Origin: Scleromatobacter sp038243995
Lineage (GTDB): Bacteria; Pseudomonadota; Gammaproteobacteria; Burkholderiales; Burkholderiaceae_C
Assembly (NCBI GenBank): GCA_038243995.1
Contig: JBBRTV010000029.1
Location: forward strand, 6,831-70,830
Length of the DNA stretch: 64,000 nucleotides
Reading direction: 5' to 3'
Part shown: piece after piece, positions 17,436 to 26,605 of the stretch
Numbering within the stretch: the first letter of the stretch is position 1
Layout of the letters: each line of letters begins with the position of its first letter
The notes under the pieces: generated by a model
What the model was told of the DNA's origin: nothing
The model's database searches: none
Seen by the model: the letters and a program-made list of their open reading frames with translations, nothing else
Program-made: the position numbers and the translations under genes

Positions 17436-18655
17436 TGCTGTTCAGCGTGCTGATGCTCGCGCTCAATTCGATCCGACGCAACCTGCTGCGCTCGTTCCTG
17501 ACGATCCTGGGCATCGTCATCGGTGTCGGCGCCGTGATCACGATGGTCACGCTCGGGCGCGGCGCCACGCAGGCCGTGCAGACGCAGATCGCGAGCCTGG
17601 GCACCAACCTGCTCATGGTGCGGCTGGGCCAGCGCCAGGGGCCGGGCGGAGGTGGGGGAGGGGGTATCCCCCCGTTCAAGGAAGCCGATGCGTTGGCGAT
17701 CCAGTCGGAAATCGGCGGTGTCGCCGCCGCGGCCCCCGAAGGCCGCGCCGCCGTCACGGTGGTCGGCAACGGTCGCAACTGGGCCAGCAGCGTGACGGGC
17801 AGCACCAACGCCTGGTTCGCCATCGGCAACTGGAAGCTCGCCTCGGGCCGACCCTTCGCCGACGACGAGCAGACAGCAGGCGCCGCGGTATGCATCATCG
17901 GCGAGACAGTGCGGCGCGAGATCTTCGGCGGCACGCCCGGCCAGGCGGGGCTCGGCGGCCAATTGCGCATCCGGCAGTTCTCGTGCGACGTCGTCGGCAT
18001 CCTCGCCAGCAAGGGCCAGGGCGGCATGGGCAACGACCAGGACGACATGGTGGTCGTGCCGCTGCACACGCTGCAGCGACGCGTGACGGGCAGCCTGAAG
18101 GTGCCCACCCTGCTCGTGTCCATGGAAGAAGGCACCGACAGCGGCCCGCTGAAAGAGAGCCTGCGCCAGTTGCTGCGCGAACGCCGCAAGCTCGCCGAGA
18201 GCGACGACGACAACTTCAACGTCCTCGATACGCAGCAACTGGCCGACACCCTCTCGGGCACGACCAAGGTGCTGACGACGCTGCTGGGCGCCGTCGCCGC
18301 GGTGAGCCTGCTGGTGGGCGGCATCGGCATCATGAACATCATGCTGGTCAGCGTCACCGAGCGCACGCGCGAGATCGGCCTGCGGCTCGCCGTCGGCGCG
18401 CTCGAGGGCGAGGTGCTGCTGCAGTTCCTGATCGAGGCCGTGGTGCTGTCGGCGCTCGGCGGCGTCGTGGGCATCCTGTTCGCGACGGCCGCGTCCTGGG
18501 GCCTGTCGCGCGTGATGGGCGTGCCGTTCGTGTTCGATGCGTCCATCAACGTGCTGTCGCTCGTCTTCTCCGCGGCCATCGGCGTCGTCTTCGGCTACTT
18601 CCCGGCGCGCCGCGCGGCGCAGATGGATCCGATCGAGGCGCTGCGGCACGAGTGA
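17435..18655 (+). CDS. MacB-type ABC permease (FtsX-like)
   Basis: A 406-residue inner-membrane permease with an N-terminal transmembrane helix (FLTILGIVIGVGAVITMVTLG), a large periplasmic MacB_PCD domain (residues about 45-245), and three C-terminal FtsX helices with VGGIGIMNIMLVSVTERTREIGLR, the MacB signature. A run of seven glycines near residues 71-77 sits in a periplasmic loop and is encoded by a G-rich stretch at 17647-17665. It completes the four-gene exporter and ends 118 bases before the next gene. Confidence 0.93.
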   Translation: MLFSVLMLALNSIRRNLLRSFLTILGIVIGVGAVITMVTLGRGATQAVQTQIASLGTNLLMVRLGQRQGPGGGGGGGIPPFKEADALAIQSEIGGVAAAAPEGRAAVTVVGNGRNWASSVTGSTNAWFAIGNWKLASGRPFADDEQTAGAAVCIIGETVRREIFGGTPGQAGLGGQLRIRQFSCDVVGILASKGQGGMGNDQDDMVVVPLHTLQRRVTGSLKVPTLLVSMEEGTDSGPLKESLRQLLRERRKLAESDDDNFNVLDTQQLADTLSGTTKVLTTLLGAVAAVSLLVGGIGIMNIMLVSVTERTREIGLRLAVGALEGEVLLQFLIEAVVLSALGGVVGILFATAASWGLSRVMGVPFVFDASINVLSLVFSAAIGVVFGYFPARRAAQMDPIEALRHE

Positions 18656-18710
18656 GACGCGACGGGGCGGACGCCCGATCGGGGCCCAGGGGCGGCGCTC
18701 ATCTTTCCAG

Positions 18711-18724
18711 TTGATTTCGCTCAA
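18711..18724. promoter_or_regulatory. FNR/ANR-type box upstream of the GGDEF-kinase gene
   Basis: TTGATTTCGCTCAA matches the TTGAT-N4-ATCAA consensus at 9 of 10 defined positions. A candidate -10 (TAGTGT, 18746-18751) lies 21 bases further on, which is almost exactly the spacing of class II FNR-activated promoters. The start codon is 50 bases downstream of the box. Confidence 0.55.
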
Positions 18725-18773
18725 CGGCAGGCGGCAACGCGCGGCTAGTGTCGTGAGTTCCAGAGGATTCAGG

Positions 18774-20264
18774 ATGCCGGACAACCAGGACGCCCGCACC
18801 ATGGCCGACACGGTGCGACACGCCGCCAAGCAGGAGTACCTGTCGGCGTGCGGCGAGTGCGCGCGCGCCGACGGCCCGCCGTTGCCGCCGCTGTCCACGC
18901 TGCTCGATCGCTTCGTCCAGGCGCGGGCGAACGCCCGGCGGCACGGCAGCGGGATGGCGATGCTTTGCGTGAGCCTGGACGACTTCGGCCGGCTCGGCGA
19001 GACGCCCGGCGCCGACGCCGGCGCGCGCATCCTGGTGCAGGTGGCGAGCCGCCTCGCGGCGTCGGTGCGCGAGGCCGATGTCGTGCAGTCCCTGGGCAAC
19101 GGCGACTTCTTCGTGCTGCTGGCCGAAGTTTCGCGCCCGGAAGACGCCCGGCGCGTCGCCGACAAACTCGCCGACGCGCTCGCCGCCTGCGGCGGCGTGG
19201 GCGACAGCCTGCTCTCTCTCGGGGCCAGCATCGGCCTGGCCAGCTATCCGGCCGACGGCGGCGATGCGTCGACGTTGATGCGGCGCGCGCAGGACGCCAT
19301 GCGACGCGCGCGGCCCGGTCGCCTGGCCGCGCCGCCGTATCGCGATGGCGCGCCATCCGCTCCCGAACTGCTCCGAAGCGCGCCCGCGCTCGATGCGTCC
19401 GAGGCGTCCGTGGCCGCCGCCGGCGCCCGCCTGCACCCGGGATGCGGAGCGGGTTGCTCGCAGATCCGGGAGGCCGCTGAAGCCAATGCGCAGCTGATCC
19501 TGGCGGTACTGCAGGCCCAGGATTGGCAATGCGCCGAGGACCAGCGCCACGAGCGGCTGAAGAATTCCATCGCCGTGGTGGCGCACGAATTGCGCAACCC
19601 GATGGCCCCGATCCGCAACGCCGCGGCCATGCTGAGCAAGGTCGGGCCGGAGGGACTGCCCCGGCTGCAGGCGATCATAGAGCGCCAGGTGTCCCAGGTC
19701 TCTAACCTGGTGGGCGATCTGCTGGATGTGTCGCGCTTCAATTCCGGCAAGCTCAGGCTGGCCCCGCAGGCGATCGACCTGGCGACGATCGTCGCCGACG
19801 CGATCGACAACGGCAGGCCGGCGCTGGTCCGGCGCTCGCAATGCTTGCATGTCGACGTGCCCGCGGGTGTGCTCGAGATGCGCGGCGATCCGGCGCGCCT
19901 CGTCCAGGTGCTCGACAACCTGCTCGAAAATGCTTCCAAGTACACCCCCGAGGGTGGCGACGTCCGGCTGGCGGTCTTGCGCGCGGGCGCCGACATGCTC
20001 GTCACGGTGTCCGACAATGGCATCGGCATCACCGCGGAGGCCTTGCCGCACGTCTTCGAGCCCTTTGTGCAGGAGAGCCACGCGGTCGGCTTCAACGGCG
20101 CGGGGCTCGGACTCGGGCTGTCGGTGGTGCGCGAGCTGGTCGAGTCGCATGGCGGCAGCGTCACCGCGCAGAGTGGCGGCAGGGGCCTGGGCAGCCGGTT
20201 CGTCGTCCGCCTGCCGACGACAGGCCCTCCGTCGACGCCTGGCGCGGCGTCTGCCGCAGCCTGA
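18774..20264 (+). CDS. Histidine kinase with N-terminal degenerate GGDEF domain
   Basis: A 496-residue soluble protein. Residues about 45-185 are a GGDEF-fold domain in which the active site reads LGNGDFFVLL instead of GGDEF, so cyclase activity is unlikely, while an RxxD motif (READ) precedes it and might still bind c-di-GMP. Residues about 265-490 are a histidine kinase: H-box VAHELRNPMAPIR, N-box LLENASKYT, DNGIGIT, FEPFV and GLGLGLSVV. Its kinase part is clearly related to the kinase at 5495. No receiver domain follows. The ATG at 18774 has AGAGGA upstream and is preceded by an FNR-type box. It converges with the P-type ATPase gene, leaving 2 bases between stops. Confidence 0.88.
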   Translation: MPDNQDARTMADTVRHAAKQEYLSACGECARADGPPLPPLSTLLDRFVQARANARRHGSGMAMLCVSLDDFGRLGETPGADAGARILVQVASRLAASVREADVVQSLGNGDFFVLLAEVSRPEDARRVADKLADALAACGGVGDSLLSLGASIGLASYPADGGDASTLMRRAQDAMRRARPGRLAAPPYRDGAPSAPELLRSAPALDASEASVAAAGARLHPGCGAGCSQIREAAEANAQLILAVLQAQDWQCAEDQRHERLKNSIAVVAHELRNPMAPIRNAAAMLSKVGPEGLPRLQAIIERQVSQVSNLVGDLLDVSRFNSGKLRLAPQAIDLATIVADAIDNGRPALVRRSQCLHVDVPAGVLEMRGDPARLVQVLDNLLENASKYTPEGGDVRLAVLRAGADMLVTVSDNGIGITAEALPHVFEPFVQESHAVGFNGAGLGLGLSVVRELVESHGGSVTAQSGGRGLGSRFVVRLPTTGPPSTPGAASAAA

Positions 20265-20266
20265 TC

Positions 20267-23131
20267 TCAGGTCGGCGCATCCCGCCCGCGCGCACGCGCC
20301 GAGATCCGCACGACGAGCTTGCCGAGTTCGCTGGCCCAGAGCACCGCGCTGGCCATGAGGACGCAGGCCAGCCACTGCCCGCCGGCCAGCGGCACCGTGC
20401 CGAACGCCTCGTTGAGCAGCGCCACGTGCACGACGGCCACCTGCAGGCCGACCGACAGCGCGACCGTGCCCCACAGCCAGCGATTGCCGAACAGGCCGCG
20501 GAATGCGCTGGCCGACTCGGAGCGCGCGTTGAAACAGTTGAAGAGCTGCGCCAGCACCAGCACGGTGAAGCCCGCGGTGCGCGCGCGGGCCAGGCTTTCG
20601 TGCCCCTCGATCAGGCCGCCGGGCAGGAACAGGTCGATGGTCAGCAGCGTGGCGAAGGCCATCACGATGCCGCGGCCCGCGATGCCCGCCCACATGGCGC
20701 GGTCGACGAGGCGTGCGGTGCGCAGGCGCGGCTGGCGCGCCATCGTGTCGCCGGCGATCGGGTCGACCCCCATGGCGAGCGCCGGCCCGGAATCCGTGAC
20801 CAGGTTGATCCACAGGATCTGCGTCGCCAGCAGCGGCAGCACGGGCGCGGCGCCCGGGGCGGACGCGTGCAGGCCGATGACCCCGGCGCCCACCACGCCC
20901 AGGAAGACCGTGAGCACCTCGCCGAGGTTGGACGAGAGCAGGTAGCGCAGGAACTTGCGGATGTTGTCGAGCACGCCGCGGCCTTCGCGCACGGCGTCGA
21001 CGATGGTGGCGAAATTGTCGTCGGCCAGTACCATCTGCGCGGCCTGCCGGGCCACGTCGGTACCGGTGACGCCCATCGCGACGCCGATGTCGGCCGCCTT
21101 CAGCGCCGGGGCGTCGTTGACGCCGTCGCCGGTCATCGCCACCACCTCGCCCGCGGCCTGCAGCGCCCGCACGATGCGCAGCTTGTGCCGCGGCTCCACG
21201 CGCGCGAACACGCACGCCGTGCGCACCGCGCCCGCGAACGCGGCATCGTCGAGCAGGTCGATGTCGGGGCCGATGAGCGCCGTCGCGCCGCCCTGCACGA
21301 TGCCCAGGTCGACCGCGATGCGCAGGGCCGTGCGCGGATGGTCGCCGGTGATCATGATCACGCGGATGCCCGCCGCGTGCGCTTCGCGGATGGCCGCCGC
21401 CACTTCCACGCGGGGCGGATCCATCATCCCGACCGTGCCGACGTAGACCAGATCGTGTTCGAGCGCCTCGCCGTCGGCAGGGCCTTCGTGCGCATCCAGT
21501 GGCCGCCAGGCCACCGCCAGCGTGCGCAAGGCGGCGTCGGCCAGCATCTCCACGTCGGCGAGGATGCGGCGGCGCCCGGCGTCGTCGAGCGCGATCGTGG
21601 CCAGGCCCGTGCGGATCCGGTTGCAGCGCGCCAGCAGCACGCCCGGAGCCCCCTTGGCCACGATCACATGCCCGTGCCCGAGTTCGGCATCGCTCTCGAT
21701 CGTCGACATCATCTTGCGGTCGGACGTGAACGGGTTCTCGCCGACGCGGGCGAAGCGCTGTTTCCGCGCCTGCGTGCCGCCGACCTTGCGCTCGGCCACC
21801 AGGAACGCGGCTTCGGTCGGGTCGCCCTGGATGATCCAGCGGCCGTCGGCATCGACGCGCAGCTCGGCGTTCCCCGCGAGGCTGCCGCCGGTGAGCACGG
21901 CGACGAGCTCGTCGTGCAGGGGGCCGCTGGCCAGCGTGGCGCCCGCGTGCTCGACCCGGCCCTCCGGTGCGTAGCCGACGCCCGTGATGTCGCAGCGCCC
22001 CGAGGCGGTGATCACGCTGGCGATCGTCATTTCCGCGCGCGTCAGCGTGCCGGTTTTGTCGGTCGCGATCACCGAGGCGGATCCCAGGGTCTCGACGGAT
22101 GCGAGCCGCTTGACGATGGCATGGCGGCTGGCCATGCGCTGCACGCCGAGCGCCAGCACCACCGACAGCAGCGCGGGCAGCCCCTCGGGCACCGCCGCCA
22201 CCGCGAGAGAGACGCCCAGCAGCAGCACGCGCACCAGTTCGGCCAGCGTGCCGACGTGGCCCGTGGCCAGGATCGCGCCCACCACGACGACGGCGATGAC
22301 GATGGCGACGACGCCGAGTGCGCGGCCCATGCGGGCGACCTCCGCCTGCAGCGGCGTGGGGGTTTCACGAGTCGCGTCCAGCAGCGTCGCGATCGCGCCG
22401 ACCTCCGTGTCCATTCCCGTCTCGGTGACCACCGCACGCCCGCCGCCCTGGACGACGGAGGTGCCCCGGAAAACCATGTTGGCGCGGTCGCCCAGCGCGG
22501 CCGGCCCGGCAAGGGTGGCCGGATCCTTGGCCACCGTCTCGCTCTCGCCTGTCAGCGACGCTTCCAGCATGCGCAGCGACGCGGCCTCGACGAGCCGCGC
22601 ATCGGCGCCCACCGCATCGCCTTCGGCCAGCACCAGGACGTCGCCGCGCACGATGCCCGCGCTGGGCACGCGACTCGGAATGCCGTCGCGCAGGAGCACG
22701 GACGTCGCCTCGGTCATGCGCGCCAGGGCCACCACCGCGCTCTCCGCCTTCGCCTCCTGGAACCAGCCCAGCAAGGCGTCCAGCAGCACCACGACGGCGA
22801 TCACGCCGGCGTCCATGGGCCATCCCTCGCGGCCCTCGAACCACCATGCGGCCAGCGCCACGCCGGCCGCGACGAGGAGCAGGCGGACCAGCGGATCGCG
22901 CAACTGGGCGAGCACGCGCCGCCATGTGGCCGTTCGCGGCGCGGCGCGCAGCACGTTGGGGCCGTCGCGCGCCAGCCGGCGCGCGGCCTCCTGCGCAGCG
23001 AGTCCGACGCGTACGTCCGTGCGCAGCGCCGTCGCCACGGCCAGGGCGTCGACGACGGTCGCGTCGTCGCCTTCAGCCGGCGCGTCTTCCAGCCGGTCCG
23101 GCCGCTGCGGCGTGCGGAGCGCCGCCGTCAC
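20267..23131 (-). CDS. P2-type cation-transporting ATPase (Ca2+-ATPase-like)
   Basis: A 954-residue P-type ATPase with all catalytic signatures: TGES (LEASLTGESETV), PEGLP in M4, the phosphorylation motif DKTGTLT, KGAPG in the nucleotide domain, TGDHP and TGDGVNDAPALK. The N-terminal cation_ATPase_N and C-terminal six-helix domain (QILWINLVTDSGPALAMGV) place it in the PMR1/SERCA-like P2A group. M4 VAAVPEGLP and M6 NLVTD fit Ca2+ or Mn2+, but the ion is inferred. Translation starts at a GTG overlapping the cytochrome gene stop (GTGA). Such ATPases are found in low-oxygen survival clusters of betaproteobacteria. Confidence 0.93.
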   Translation of the reverse strand: MTAALRTPQRPDRLEDAPAEGDDATVVDALAVATALRTDVRVGLAAQEAARRLARDGPNVLRAAPRTATWRRVLAQLRDPLVRLLLVAAGVALAAWWFEGREGWPMDAGVIAVVVLLDALLGWFQEAKAESAVVALARMTEATSVLLRDGIPSRVPSAGIVRGDVLVLAEGDAVGADARLVEAASLRMLEASLTGESETVAKDPATLAGPAALGDRANMVFRGTSVVQGGGRAVVTETGMDTEVGAIATLLDATRETPTPLQAEVARMGRALGVVAIVIAVVVVGAILATGHVGTLAELVRVLLLGVSLAVAAVPEGLPALLSVVLALGVQRMASRHAIVKRLASVETLGSASVIATDKTGTLTRAEMTIASVITASGRCDITGVGYAPEGRVEHAGATLASGPLHDELVAVLTGGSLAGNAELRVDADGRWIIQGDPTEAAFLVAERKVGGTQARKQRFARVGENPFTSDRKMMSTIESDAELGHGHVIVAKGAPGVLLARCNRIRTGLATIALDDAGRRRILADVEMLADAALRTLAVAWRPLDAHEGPADGEALEHDLVYVGTVGMMDPPRVEVAAAIREAHAAGIRVIMITGDHPRTALRIAVDLGIVQGGATALIGPDIDLLDDAAFAGAVRTACVFARVEPRHKLRIVRALQAAGEVVAMTGDGVNDAPALKAADIGVAMGVTGTDVARQAAQMVLADDNFATIVDAVREGRGVLDNIRKFLRYLLSSNLGEVLTVFLGVVGAGVIGLHASAPGAAPVLPLLATQILWINLVTDSGPALAMGVDPIAGDTMARQPRLRTARLVDRAMWAGIAGRGIVMAFATLLTIDLFLPGGLIEGHESLARARTAGFTVLVLAQLFNCFNARSESASAFRGLFGNRWLWGTVALSVGLQVAVVHVALLNEAFGTVPLAGGQWLACVLMASAVLWASELGKLVVRISARARGRDAPT

Positions 23132-23589
23132 CGGCGCGGCGCTCCATCGGAGGACGGGAGCGGGCGGGACGGTCGGCCTTCGTCGGGTGGCGGGGTAAGC
23201 GACGCCTTCGGCTCGGCCGGCGGCGGGAAGCGATAGATGGCCTCGTTCAGGTAGCGCGCGACGTCCCGGACGTCGTCGTCGCTCCAGGCGAGCGCGGCCG
23301 CGGACTGCCAGCGCCCCACCTCGACGACGAGACTGCTCCAGTCATTCACTGCGCGCCGGTCGCGCCAGTGGATGTCGGTCGTGTGGCAGGCGATGCAGTG
23401 CGTCGTGTAGAGCAGCTCGCCGCGCGACTGGGCCTGCACGGCGGTGGCGGCGAGCAGCGTGGCCACGAGCGCGGCGATCATCCGCCGTGCGCGGCGGGCG
23501 TGGTCGCCGGGTCCGGCGGACGCGACCGTCTCGCCCGGGACTGGGGCCGGCGCGGCGCGGCAGGGCCGGGGCGGGTGGGGCGTGTTCAT
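23128..23589 (-). CDS. Exported small c-type cytochrome
   Basis: A 153-residue protein with one haem-binding motif C65-IAC-H69 following a hydrophobic export segment (MIAALVATLLAATAVQAQS). The ATG at 23589 has GGAG 10 bases upstream; starting at 23481 would give a conventional signal peptide but has no ribosome-binding site. After the haem motif come WRDRRAVNDWSSLVVEV and DDDVRDVARYLNEAIYRFP, the pattern of small monohaem cytochromes that resemble haem-binding subunits of dehydrogenases. A Met ligand is not obvious. The gene is translationally coupled to the P-type ATPase. An FNR-type box lies about 140 bases upstream. Confidence 0.82.
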   Translation of the reverse strand: MNTPHPPRPCRAAPAPVPGETVASAGPGDHARRARRMIAALVATLLAATAVQAQSRGELLYTTHCIACHTTDIHWRDRRAVNDWSSLVVEVGRWQSAAALAWSDDDVRDVARYLNEAIYRFPPPAEPKASLTPPPDEGRPSRPLPSSDGAPRR

Positions 23590-23729
23590 CGTGAGAACTC
23601 CAGGCGGACGCTCCAGGCCGGCTGGGCGCAGGGCGGGGGGCCGTCGGAGGGTCGTCCGACAGGGCGTGCACGGCATCGGCGCGACGGGGATTCAGCCTCT
23701 GGAGTGTCGACAGGATGGCGGAAGCGGGC

Positions 23730-23743
23730 TTGATGTCGCTCAA
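23730..23743. promoter_or_regulatory. FNR/ANR-type box upstream of the cytochrome/P-type ATPase operon
   Basis: TTGATGTCGCTCAA, nearly identical to the box at 18711. Reading towards the cytochrome gene (minus strand), the hexamer GACACT lies 21 bases beyond it and could be a weak -10. The gap contains no gene. Confidence 0.52.
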
Positions 23744-23807
23744 GCTTCGTGAACGGGGCGCGGCTCCGGTGCCGCCGCGCAGGGCACTCGCAGGCCGGCC
23801 GCTCGTC

Positions 23808-24893
23808 TCAGGAAGCGGGCTGGCGCCGCCGGGCGCCGTGGATGTGCCAGGCGGCGACGAACATCGCTGCGATGGTGGGGCCGAGCACGAAGCCGTTGAG
23901 CCCGAACGTGGCGATGCCGCCGAGGGTGGTGATCATCACGAGATAGTCGGGCAGGCGCGTGTCCTTGCCGACCAGGATCGGGCGCAGCAGGTTGTCGATC
24001 AGGCCGATCACGAGCACCCCGTAGGCCACGAGCGCGACACTCTGCCAGATCGCGCCCGTCGCGAAGAAGTACAGCGCCACCGGCGCCCAGACCAGGCTGG
24101 AGCCGACCGCCGGCAGCAACGACAGGAAAGCCATCAGCACGGCCCACAGCAGCGGGGCGCGGACGTCGAGGAACCAGAATGCCAGGCCGCCCAGCATGCC
24201 CTGGATGGCCGCGACCAGGAGACTGCCCTTGACGGTGGCACGGATCACGGTGATGAACTTGTCGACCAACTCCCTCTTGTGACCGGCCTCCAGCGGGATG
24301 GCCTCGCGCACCGCGCGGGCCAGCGCGTCACCGTCGCGGATCAGGAAGAACGCCAGGTAGAGCGTGATGAAGAGCCTGGCCACGAAGCCGAAAGTGTTCA
24401 GGCCCATTCCGAAGGCCTGGGCGGCGATGAACTGGCTGGCCTGCGCCAGCGCGGCCGTCAGGCGACCTTGCAGGGCATCGAAATCGACGAGGCCGAAGCG
24501 GTCGAGCAGCGACGTGGCCCAGACAGGCAGTGCGTCGAAGGTGCCGCGCAGGTAGGCCCCCGGGTTCAGCTCGCCCGACCCGATGCGCTGATAGACCAGG
24601 GCGGCCTCGCGTGCCAACAGGGCCGTGACGGACGCGAACGGGACGATAACCACCAGGATGACGATGACGGTCGTCAGCAATGCGGCCAGGGTGCGGCGCC
24701 CGCCGGTCCACCGGAACAGGCGGCGACCGAGCGGCGCGAACAGCAGCGCGATGATCACCGCCCACAGGATCGTGCCGTAGAAGGGCAGCAGGATCCAGGC
24801 GAACGCGCAGGACACGCCGACCAGCAGCACGAGAAGCGCCGGTCTTTCTAGCAGCGCGCGCGCGTCGCCTTCGGGGCCGCGATCAGGAGTCAT
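23808..24893 (-). CDS. AI-2E family transporter (DUF20 permease)
   Basis: A 361-residue inner-membrane protein with about eight helices: two near the N terminus (LLVLLVGVSCAFAWILLPFY and ALLTTVIVILVVIVPFASV), a long soluble segment, and a C-terminal set with the family motif LLPAVGSSLVWAPVAL and GFVLGPTIAAMF. The family includes autoinducer-2 exporters and Na+/H+ antiporters, and most members are uncharacterised, so the substrate is open. It is a single gene on the minus strand. The FNR-type box at 23730 lies downstream of it and so is unlikely to control it. Confidence 0.9.
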   Translation of the reverse strand: MTPDRGPEGDARALLERPALLVLLVGVSCAFAWILLPFYGTILWAVIIALLFAPLGRRLFRWTGGRRTLAALLTTVIVILVVIVPFASVTALLAREAALVYQRIGSGELNPGAYLRGTFDALPVWATSLLDRFGLVDFDALQGRLTAALAQASQFIAAQAFGMGLNTFGFVARLFITLYLAFFLIRDGDALARAVREAIPLEAGHKRELVDKFITVIRATVKGSLLVAAIQGMLGGLAFWFLDVRAPLLWAVLMAFLSLLPAVGSSLVWAPVALYFFATGAIWQSVALVAYGVLVIGLIDNLLRPILVGKDTRLPDYLVMITTLGGIATFGLNGFVLGPTIAAMFVAAWHIHGARRRQPAS

Positions 24894-24992
24894 ACGGGGA
24901 TGCCAGCAGGTTGACGACAGCGCAGTGTCGCAGGCAATCGGACTGCCGCGGCGGCACGACGACGCAGCCGCTGCCCCGCACTCCTGCCAGGA

Positions 24993-25565
24993 TCAGAGAT
25001 CGATCTTCGTGAACTTCGTGCCTTCGATGCTCAGGTTGGCCATCAGCCCGCCGTTGGTCAGCGCGAAGCCGACGATAGGCTGCTGCACGGTCTGCGTGGT
25101 GATGGTGCCGTCGGCGCCGACCTTCAGCAGTGTGACCGAGGCGTCCACGCCCGCGGTCCAGCCCTTGCTCGCCTCGAACTTGTCGAGGGCTTCCTGCGTC
25201 ATGAACAGGACGTAGATCGCCTTCGACTCGGCGCCCGCGAGCAGCCCGACCGAGGCCGCCGTCGTGCTGTAGTAGCCGAAGGTCGAGCCGCCGGTGCGCA
25301 GGGCGCCGCGACCGTAGGAGCCGCCGACGACGAGCCCGGCCGTCACCACCGACGGGAACACCAGCACGCCGCGCGCCTGTTTCACCAGATCGCGCGAAGT
25401 CGGCACCTGCGTGTAGAGGTTGGCCAGCGCGCTGTCGACGTTCGCTTCGATCCCGGTACGGCGGGCCTCGAGCGAACTGGGGGTGGCGATGTTGGGGGTG
25501 GTCGTGCAGGCGCTGGTCAGGACGGCGACGCTGGCGAGGGCGATGAGGAGCTTGGGAAACTTCAT
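24993..25565 (-). CDS. SYLF/YSC84-domain lipoprotein
   Basis: A 190-residue lipoprotein: signal MKFPKLLIALASVAVLTSAC with a lipobox LTSAC, then a SYLF domain from about residue 40 to 190 (GVLVFPSVVTAGLVVGGSYGRGAL, STTAASVGLLAGAESKAIYVLFMT). SYLF proteins bind phosphoinositides in eukaryotes; bacterial lipoprotein members are uncharacterised envelope proteins, often in stress clusters. It is a single gene divergent from yebC. Confidence 0.9.
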   Translation of the reverse strand: MKFPKLLIALASVAVLTSACTTTPNIATPSSLEARRTGIEANVDSALANLYTQVPTSRDLVKQARGVLVFPSVVTAGLVVGGSYGRGALRTGGSTFGYYSTTAASVGLLAGAESKAIYVLFMTQEALDKFEASKGWTAGVDASVTLLKVGADGTITTQTVQQPIVGFALTNGGLMANLSIEGTKFTKIDL

Positions 25566-25822
25566 GGAATGCTTTCGGGAGGGAAGGGGCGGACGCGCCT
25601 GAGGGAGGCTCGGCTGCGAGGGTTGCAGACGATCGGTGACTGAGGGCGCCGTTAGCGAAGGGGAGAGCAATCGGCGGTCCTGCCCTTCGCGAGAGTGCTT
25701 GCCGGGCGCTGGCGCGACGAGCTGCGCTCGCGCTACGGCAAAATGCGCCAGTGGCCCGTCATTCGGGCCGGCGGTCCGGGCGTCGCGCGGATCGTCACGT
25801 TCAACACCGAGGAGACCCCGAC

Positions 25823-26536
25823 ATGGGCGCGCAGTGGAAAGCAAAGCACAAGGATCTGGCCGCCAATGCCAAGGGTCGATTGTTCGGCAAGTTGGCCAAG
25901 GACATCATGATCGCCGCGCGCAACGGCGCCGACCCGGCCTCGAACTCGCGCCTGCGGCTGGTCGTGGAGCAGGCCCGCAAGGTCTCGATGCCCAAGGAAA
26001 CCCTGGATCGCGCGATCAAGAAGGGGGCCGGGCTCACCGGCGAATCGGTCCACTTCGAACACGTGATCTACGAGGGCTTCGCGCCGCATCGGGTGCCCGT
26101 CGTCGTCGAATGCCTGACCGACAACGTCAATCGCACGGCGCCTGAAATGCGCATGCTGTTCCGCAAGGGTCAACTGGGCACGCCGGGCTCGGTCACCTGG
26201 GACTTCGACCATGTGGGCATGATAGAAGCCGAGGCCGGCAAGGCCGGCGCCGACACCGAGACGGCCGCCATCGAGGCGGGCGCCCAGGAGGTCGAGCCCG
26301 GCGAAGACGAGGGCGTCACGCTGTTCCTGACCGACGCCGCCGACCTCGACCTGGTGAGCCGCGCGCTGCCGGCCCAGGGCTTCACCGTGCTGTCCGCCAA
26401 GCTGGGCTACAAGGCGAAGAATCCGGTCGACCCGGCGAGCCTGAGCCCCGGAGCGCTCGAAGAGGTCGAGGCCTTCCTGGCGGCCATCGACGCCAACGAC
26501 GATGTGCAGAACGTGTTCGCCGGCCTGGCAGGCTAG
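25823..26536 (+). CDS. YebC/PmpR-family protein (DNA-binding regulator / translation factor)
   Basis: A 237-residue protein beginning with the family start MGAQWKAKHKDLAANAKGR, followed by KDIMIAARNGADPASNSRLR and TLDRAIKKGAG. The length matches YebC (about 240). The ribosome-binding site GAGGAG is 8 bases before the ATG. The family was described as transcription regulators (PmpR) and, more recently, as ribosome-associated factors helping polyproline translation. The first residues read GAQWK rather than GHSKW of the main housekeeping YebC, so this is probably the second, YeeN-like paralogue. It is monocistronic. Confidence 0.9.
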   Translation: MGAQWKAKHKDLAANAKGRLFGKLAKDIMIAARNGADPASNSRLRLVVEQARKVSMPKETLDRAIKKGAGLTGESVHFEHVIYEGFAPHRVPVVVECLTDNVNRTAPEMRMLFRKGQLGTPGSVTWDFDHVGMIEAEAGKAGADTETAAIEAGAQEVEPGEDEGVTLFLTDAADLDLVSRALPAQGFTVLSAKLGYKAKNPVDPASLSPGALEEVEAFLAAIDANDDVQNVFAGLAG

Positions 26537-26605
26537 ACATCTGGGCGACCGGCCCGTACTCGCGCACGTCGACGCGTCGCCAAGTGAATTGTCTGAGACC
26601 GGTGC

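Noticed and set aside
17647..17665. G-rich tract in the MacB-type permease gene as a phase-variation site
   Set aside because: It is interrupted by A and T and encodes a poly-Gly loop in frame; there is no sign of slippage.
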